This document shows positions 60,801 to 64,000 of a stretch of DNA of 64,000 nt, piece by piece. Position numbers and translations under genes: made by a program. Numbering within the stretch: position 1 is the stretch's first letter; each line of letters starts with the position of its first letter. The DNA is taken from NCBI GenBank assembly GCA_916610825.1, contig OU744450.1, forward strand, positions 23,807,338 through 23,871,337. The letters are read 5' to 3'. Under the pieces are notes generated by a model that did no database searches, had not been told where the DNA came from, and saw only the letters and a program-made list of their open reading frames with translations. Origin of the DNA: Haliclystus octoradiatus. Lineage: Eukaryota > Cnidaria > Staurozoa > Stauromedusae > Haliclystidae.

Positions 60801-63397
60801 TATTTATATAATAATTACAATCATCGTCATCAATATTTCTTAATGGGATCTTCCGGAAAATTCATGACGAGTAGTCAAATTGTCTTTGATGAGTCTTTTG
60901 GTAGAGGCGGGATTCAAAATGATGCATGATGCACTGATGGCACTGCACACTGCTTGTGGCTTGAAAAATGACATTCACTTTTCAACTATGAATTCGCAAA
61001 GTCAATTTTATGCTTTAATAATATTATTTCAATATTTTAAAATATGAACTATTCTACAGGAAAAAGAATCATTGACTTCAAAGCAATCATCTAATAATTA
61101 CTGCAGACCGAATCGGATTTGGATAACTACAGCATTCATACTTGTGATAAATTTTGATAAATCCGATCCGAAGCACACCTTTATTCTACAATACAATTAG
61201 AAAAATCATCTTCAGTACCTAATTAGTAAATAAAAGATGATGCAGATGCAAGTATCTTGATACAGTCAAACCTGATATAACGGTCACCTCTATACAGAGG
61301 CCACCTGACTATAGTGGTGACTCTTGCAATGTCTAAAATAGTATTTTCTATTGAATCGAACCTATATATAAAGGCCACCTGTCTATAATGGTCAATTTAT
61401 CTACTTCTCGTAGTCGTAGCTGGCTGTTTTATACATGTTTCACTGTATGTGTATTGTGTATACATGCAGACGTGCAATACAATATAAATTCTGTACTTAC
61501 CAAGATGCGAGTCTCCTAATGACGACGGCTTCTTATAAGTACCCAGAATACGATCACCAAGCAAATGAATTAAACGCGTAACAACCTAAAAATGAAAAAG
61601 ATAACAACATACTCAAGATATTGGGTGCAGTGAAACCTGTATAAGCAGATGTAGACAAATTGACCACTATCATACAAATATTAAACGCTGTGACTATTTA
61701 ACCGGCAGTTGACGCCATTAGGGATAGCAACACATGCATATTATGAAGGAAAAGTAGCTTATAAACACTTTGGAACGTAAATAATGAAAATAAATTTAAA
61801 ATTTGGAACGACCTGGACTTGTGAATGAGCTAATTGCTCACGAAAATCGGTGAAACAGAAATTAATTTAACCTCGATCGGGTGGTTCAGACCCTAACCCT
61901 AACCCTACCTAACCCTGGGACGAGTGAAACATGTGATCAACTGAAAGACGTAATTTACTGTCTGCGTACGTGCATTGGAATCCATAATGGCTGCGACTGC
62001 CGGTCAGATAGTCACTTCAAATATTAAACACTTGCTGTGCAATATGGGTTATATGAACCTGAGCGTCATAAGGCACAAGGAAGGCGTAAGAAAATCAAGA
62101 GCCATACCTGTCAGTGATTTTCTGAAGCCTTTTGAGCGCCTCATAGAAACCCAAATGTATATATAAACCACCCCTGCGAAAAACTGATTCATGAACTCCT
62201 GAACTGTTTTCGCAGGGGCAAATTCCACAAGAAATTGTTTAACATTTGATTTAGAACGTAGAAATATCTTACATGTTGTTAACAAATCCTTCCCCTTGCA
62301 TGTATGATCACGTGTAAGTTTCAATATTGCCGTGCATTGTCACATGTATCGTTCAATATTTTCAGAAAGCTTGAGTCGTCAAACCATGATTGAAACCAAT
62401 GATCTTGTTACCCCGGTTACGATTCATCATGACATTCAAATTCATTTTGTATTGGAAATTTAAAAGTGCTTGTGTGGCATTTTTTGACAGCGTTTCCATA
62501 TTAGGATACTAATGAAAGTTTCACTTGTTCTATCCGATAACACTCAATATCGTTGCAGTTCAATATATAACCAATACTAATAATATATTCATGTTTGATA
62601 TCAGTCACAGACTCCAGTAAATACCTGTGGATAATGCATTTTGATTGTGTTCAATAGACCATCTGGAAGTTTGGCTAATTCGGTATCTCTAAAATCAACA
62701 ATGGAATAACAGAATGTTTATGGATAATTAGCCATTCTATCCCATTTTTGAATCTATCTTTATAAGGGACTAGCAATGAGTAACCCGCATTGTTGGGTTA
62801 ATTTAAACACCAAGTGATATTTGATATCGAAATTTAAAAAAAAATTGAAACCCCTCCAAACCATGACTGTAAAATAGCGATTTTTATGATATATAACTCA
62901 CATATCGTACTTGGAAAAAAGCGGAAAGCTGGACCACACATACACACACATGTGCGCGCACACAGACTTTTGCATTTATAGATATAGATATGCCATTCTT
63001 AGCGGCTATAAATTACAAGGCTCCTCCCAACATTGAGGGATAATTCATAAGTTTGTTCATTGTTTTTCTCTTCTTTTTTGTAGATTCTATTGTCTTGGAA
63101 CTGTCATATTTATACTACTTACAATCAAAAATATTTTCATTTATTAAATTGTATCTGACAATTTTCCAAATCGCTTATGAATAATACACTTTTGATGATC
63201 CGTTTTATGCATAATGATGAACAAATGTATAGACACTTGTATCATTTATACTCATATTCTATCCACAGTTGAATTTTTAAAAACACACTGATGAAGCTTC
63301 AGACTCCTATAGAATGATAAACGACAAAATAATGCTTAAGCACTCACCTAACAGCATGCAATGATCTCATTCTCTTTGATTGGGTCAGCACTTCAAC
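45881..63397 (-). CDS. PNPLA6/7: PNPLA6/7 (neuropathy target esterase family), C-terminal 682 residues, 23 exons, 5' end off window
   Basis: ER-associated lysophospholipase that deacylates phosphatidylcholine and lysophosphatidylcholine. Exons in transcript order: 63348-63397, 62625-62688, 61501-61585, 60643-60747, 60039-60102, 59311-59425, 58738-58791, 58023-58163, 57496-57543, 56121-56155, 55944-56021, 55436-55479, 54750-54862, 53364-53427, 52516-52568, 51674-51743, 50773-50889, 50001-50149, 49170-49282, 47745-47784, 46928-47041, 46243-46497, 45881-45958. All phases agree. Patatin signatures: [14 protein letters not shown] oxyanion region, [16 protein letters not shown] (catalytic Ser) and [11 protein letters not shown] (catalytic Asp); also [20 protein letters not shown] and [29 protein letters not shown] marks the link to the cyclic-nucleotide-binding domains, which lie beyond 64000. 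The acidic tail may end at 45881 or, unspliced, at 46159. Confidence 0.96.
47848..48025. repeat. Dispersed 170-bp repeat, second copy
   Basis: Inverted copy of 13261-13437: GACGGTGTCGCCCTACC, then GGCACCCGTACCACTTCTC and TTTCATGGCAGATA. PNPLA6/7 intron between exons 19 and 20. The flanking stretch 48690-48840 may be a third, older copy. Confidence 0.6.
49530..49798. mobile_element. TTCATGAAC palindromic MITE with a duplicated interior
   Basis: Starts CCCCTGCGAAAAAAATTCAC and ends TTTTTTTTCGCAGTGG. The segment AATTTCACATTCAC.AACCAG followed by TTCATGAACC.GTTCATG occurs twice in direct orientation (about 49592 and 49703), so the inner part was duplicated. Confidence 0.65.
50920..51096. mobile_element. 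MITE, ACAGTCAAACCTG family
   Basis: Near-complete copy, ends ACAATCAAACCTGTCATAAC and CAGGTTTCACTGTA, starting about 30 bp upstream (transcript sense) of PNPLA exon 17. A fragment of the family lies at 50254-50310. Confidence 0.7.
51275..51462. mobile_element. TTCATGAAC palindromic MITE
   Basis: Ends CAGTGAAAAAACAGTTCAGG and TACTGTTTTTTGCAGGAG; interior palindromes partly decayed. PNPLA6/7 intron between exons 16 and 17. Confidence 0.65.
53676..54510. repeat. MITE with about five tandem 144-bp units
   Basis: The outer ends are inverted (CCAACACCAAAACCATG at the left, CCATGGTTTTGGTGTCAATAG at the right). Between them the unit with GGTGTTGTGAAAACACCATG recurs at about 53888, 54032, 54178 and 54321. 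The frames open on the - strand here are repetitive products of the array and not genes. PNPLA6/7 intron between exons 13 and 14. Confidence 0.8.
54911..55080. repeat. Possible relic with two ACAGTCAAAC starts
   Basis: ACAGTCAAACTTG at 54911 and ACAGTCAAACATG near 55053 stand in the same direction; the sequence after them differs from the 180-bp family (TATTATCCTGATC and CCGAATATCCCCGATC). It may be a sister family of pogo-type relics. Confidence 0.35.
55508..55848. repeat. Foldback element flanked by 27-bp direct repeats
   Basis: Two arms of about 90 bp (55628-55718 and 55732-55822) are near-perfect inverted copies, from GAGAGTCAAAAATGAAACAT to TTATTTCAACTAT, with a loop of about 13 bp. The whole is flanked by direct copies of TATCACATACCGGTATACAT plus GATAAT (55511 and 55823). 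A single-arm relative lies at 38105-38215 in PPIL1 intron 4. Confidence 0.8.
56276..56955. mobile_element. 180-bp-family MITE with five extra 100-bp tandem units
   Basis: Units begin ACAGTGAAACCTGTATATAA at 56276, 56376, 56476, 56576, 56676 and 56776. The first five are exactly 100 bp long and nearly identical (mostly one C/T site), each ending TCAATAGAAAATACT. The sixth continues into the full right half and ends GGTTTGACTGTA. It lies in the PNPLA intron between exons 9 and 10. Confidence 0.92.
56975..57155. mobile_element. 180-bp TIR element (TTGGCACACAGTTTC ends)
   Basis: The left end TTGGCACACAGTTTCTTATG, then AGCTATTGACATTTGGCGCA, is repeated inverted at the right end (TGCGTCAAATATCAATAGCT, then ACTGTACGCCAA). 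It abuts the tandem array on its left. Relatives lie at 17410-17960 and 7023-7125. Confidence 0.75.
57640..57680. repeat. Short tandem TATACATTATACAATA repeat
   Basis: About two and a half direct copies of a 17-bp unit in a PNPLA6/7 intron. Confidence 0.8.
59487..59864 (+). mobile_element. Helitron-like non-autonomous element, copy 2
   Basis: Starts TCTACTATATAAATG and ends TTTCACTATTAG; aligned with 22003-22377 throughout with small indels, including CATACTTTCCGTG and CACGCAATATCTTTCACACC. Flanked by A and T. The modified CTATTAG end suggests a small local insertion. Confidence 0.6.
59942..60036. mobile_element. TTCATGAAC MITE fragment abutting a 180-bp-family end
   Basis: ACAGTGAAACCTG, the start of the 180-bp family, runs directly into CCCCTGCGAAAAAAG, the start of the palindromic family, so one element interrupted the other. 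The palindromic part fades just before PNPLA exon 5. Confidence 0.5.
61262..61447. mobile_element. MITE, ACAGTCAAACCTG family
   Basis: Complete copy: ACAGTCAAACCTGATATAAC to ATGTTTCACTGTA, TA on both sides, ending 54 bp from PNPLA exon 3. A left-end fragment lies at 61629-61670. Confidence 0.75.
61890..61917. repeat. Short interstitial telomere-like repeat
   Basis: About four degenerate copies of CCCTAA in a row, the (TTAGGG)n animal telomere unit on the other strand. Short enough to be chance or a break-repair scar. Confidence 0.6.
62171..62218. mobile_element. TTCATGAAC MITE reduced to a 48-bp hairpin
   Basis: CCCCTGCGAAAAACTGATTC and the inverted CTGAACTGTTTTCGCAGGGG around TTCATGAACTC. 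This is the smallest copy that keeps both ends. Confidence 0.75.
62770..62988 (-). mobile_element. Helitron-like non-autonomous element, 219 bp
   Basis: On the - strand it starts TCTATATCTATAAATGC and ends GCGGGTTACTCATTGCTAG, with an AACCCAACAATGCGGGTT stem-loop just before CTAG, and lies between A and T. These are the standard Helitron termini. It is unrelated in sequence to the 375-bp copies. A CA/CG-rich run sits near its 5' end. Confidence 0.75.
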
Positions 63398-64000
63398 CTT
63401 AAAAAAAATGGATTATGACAACCTTTACTGGAGTTTTGAGTAGTAACTCCCTCCCTATATACTTCCAATAACAATAATAAGAATATATAATTCATAAAGC
63501 GCTAAAATTATAAATATTCTAAAGCGCTGTTTTACACATTCATGATTATATATATATTGTCTACAGTGTCTACTTTATTTTTTTTTTGTAGTACTGTAAT
63601 TAAAAAGTTCTTAAAAGTATTGTTACGGGAAATACGCTTCTCGAAAGAGATAAGTCTTTAAAGAAGCTTTAAAAATGTTTAATCTGTTACAGTTTATAAC
63701 CTGCTTTGGCAAGGAATTTCAAACTGTTGTCCAGCTACCGCAAAGAAACGATCAAATGAAAGAATATGTCCCAGCTCTTGTGACTCTTGTATATAGATGG
63801 CTCTGGTTACTTTAATGAAACATTGAATTGTAAAGCTACTTCAATTGCCAATAATAATTCAAGATAGTGGAGGTATAGTGGATTAATTTGTTAACGCATG
63901 ATATTTCAAAATAATGATATGCCTGGCTTCTCATATCAAACCCTTCTAAACTGAACTTCATGAAAATTGAATAGCCTGATTTCATGAATTGTTCATGGAC
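63398..64000. other. PNPLA6/7 intron, right edge
   Basis: No exon seen. The stretch 63485-63840 (AAAGCGCTGTTTTACACATT, then GAGATAAGTCTTTAAAGAAG) looks like a dispersed animal repeat of unknown class. A TTCATGAAC element begins at about 63956 and is cut by the window edge. Confidence 0.45.

Noticed and set aside
1-64000. Retrovirus, LTR or Polinton-like element, CRISPR array or bacterial operon
   Set aside because: No paired LTRs, no capsid or envelope-like frame and no spaced direct repeats of that kind were seen; the gene structure is animal throughout.

Overview
This is eukaryotic, animal-type DNA. It is AT-rich, has GT-AG introns mostly of 0.3-2 kb, and is densely seeded with short non-autonomous DNA transposons. 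Five genes were recognised by reading exons and checking that every splice phase agrees: ARPC5 (first exon only, - strand), TADA1 (complete, +), a discoidin domain receptor tyrosine kinase DDR (complete, -), PPIL1 (complete, +) and PNPLA6/7, the neuropathy target esterase/Swiss-cheese gene (3' two fifths, -). A sixth - strand gene lies between PPIL1 and PNPLA6/7. Its last six exons join in frame, but I could not identify it. About six genes in 64 kb suggests a compact invertebrate genome. A tunicate or other invertebrate deuterostome would fit, but the species assignment is a guess.

Layout: 1-1359 ARPC5 (-), sharing a 220-bp head-to-head spacer with TADA1 (1580-15753, +). 15754-18376 is a convergent intergenic stretch. 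DDR (18377-32843, -) is divided head-to-head from PPIL1 (33282-41771, +) by 438 bp. 41772-43596 is intergenic and repeat-rich. The unidentified gene occupies 43597-44917 (-), possibly reaching 45519. PNPLA6/7 (45881-63397 and beyond the window, -) fills the rest. The genes do not form a pathway: actin nucleation, SAGA coactivator, collagen receptor, spliceosomal prolyl isomerase and lysophospholipase. Their human counterparts nevertheless all sit in the four MHC-paralogon regions (1q21-25, 6p21, 9q32-34, 19p13), so the window looks like an unduplicated piece of that ancestral linkage group.

The introns carry at least ten repeat families: a TA-flanked 180-bp element built of alternating inverted motifs (with a local 100-bp tandem amplification at 56.3-56.9 kb), hairpin elements made of repeated TTCATGAAC palindromes, TTAA-flanked 199-bp and 403-bp MITEs, two hAT-like elements with perfect 8-bp target duplications (one nested in another TIR element, one inserted in a LINE remnant and itself hit by a TTAA MITE), Helitron-like pieces, a tRNA-derived SINE, and LINE 3' remnants. 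I saw no LTR retrovirus-like or Polinton-like element, no tRNA or rRNA gene and no CRISPR array.

The most notable coding observation is the DDR, whose ectodomain has two full discoidin domains before the discoidin-like domain instead of one. Each copy is encoded by a 341-nt exon with the same phases followed by a shorter exon, which points to a tandem exon-pair duplication.
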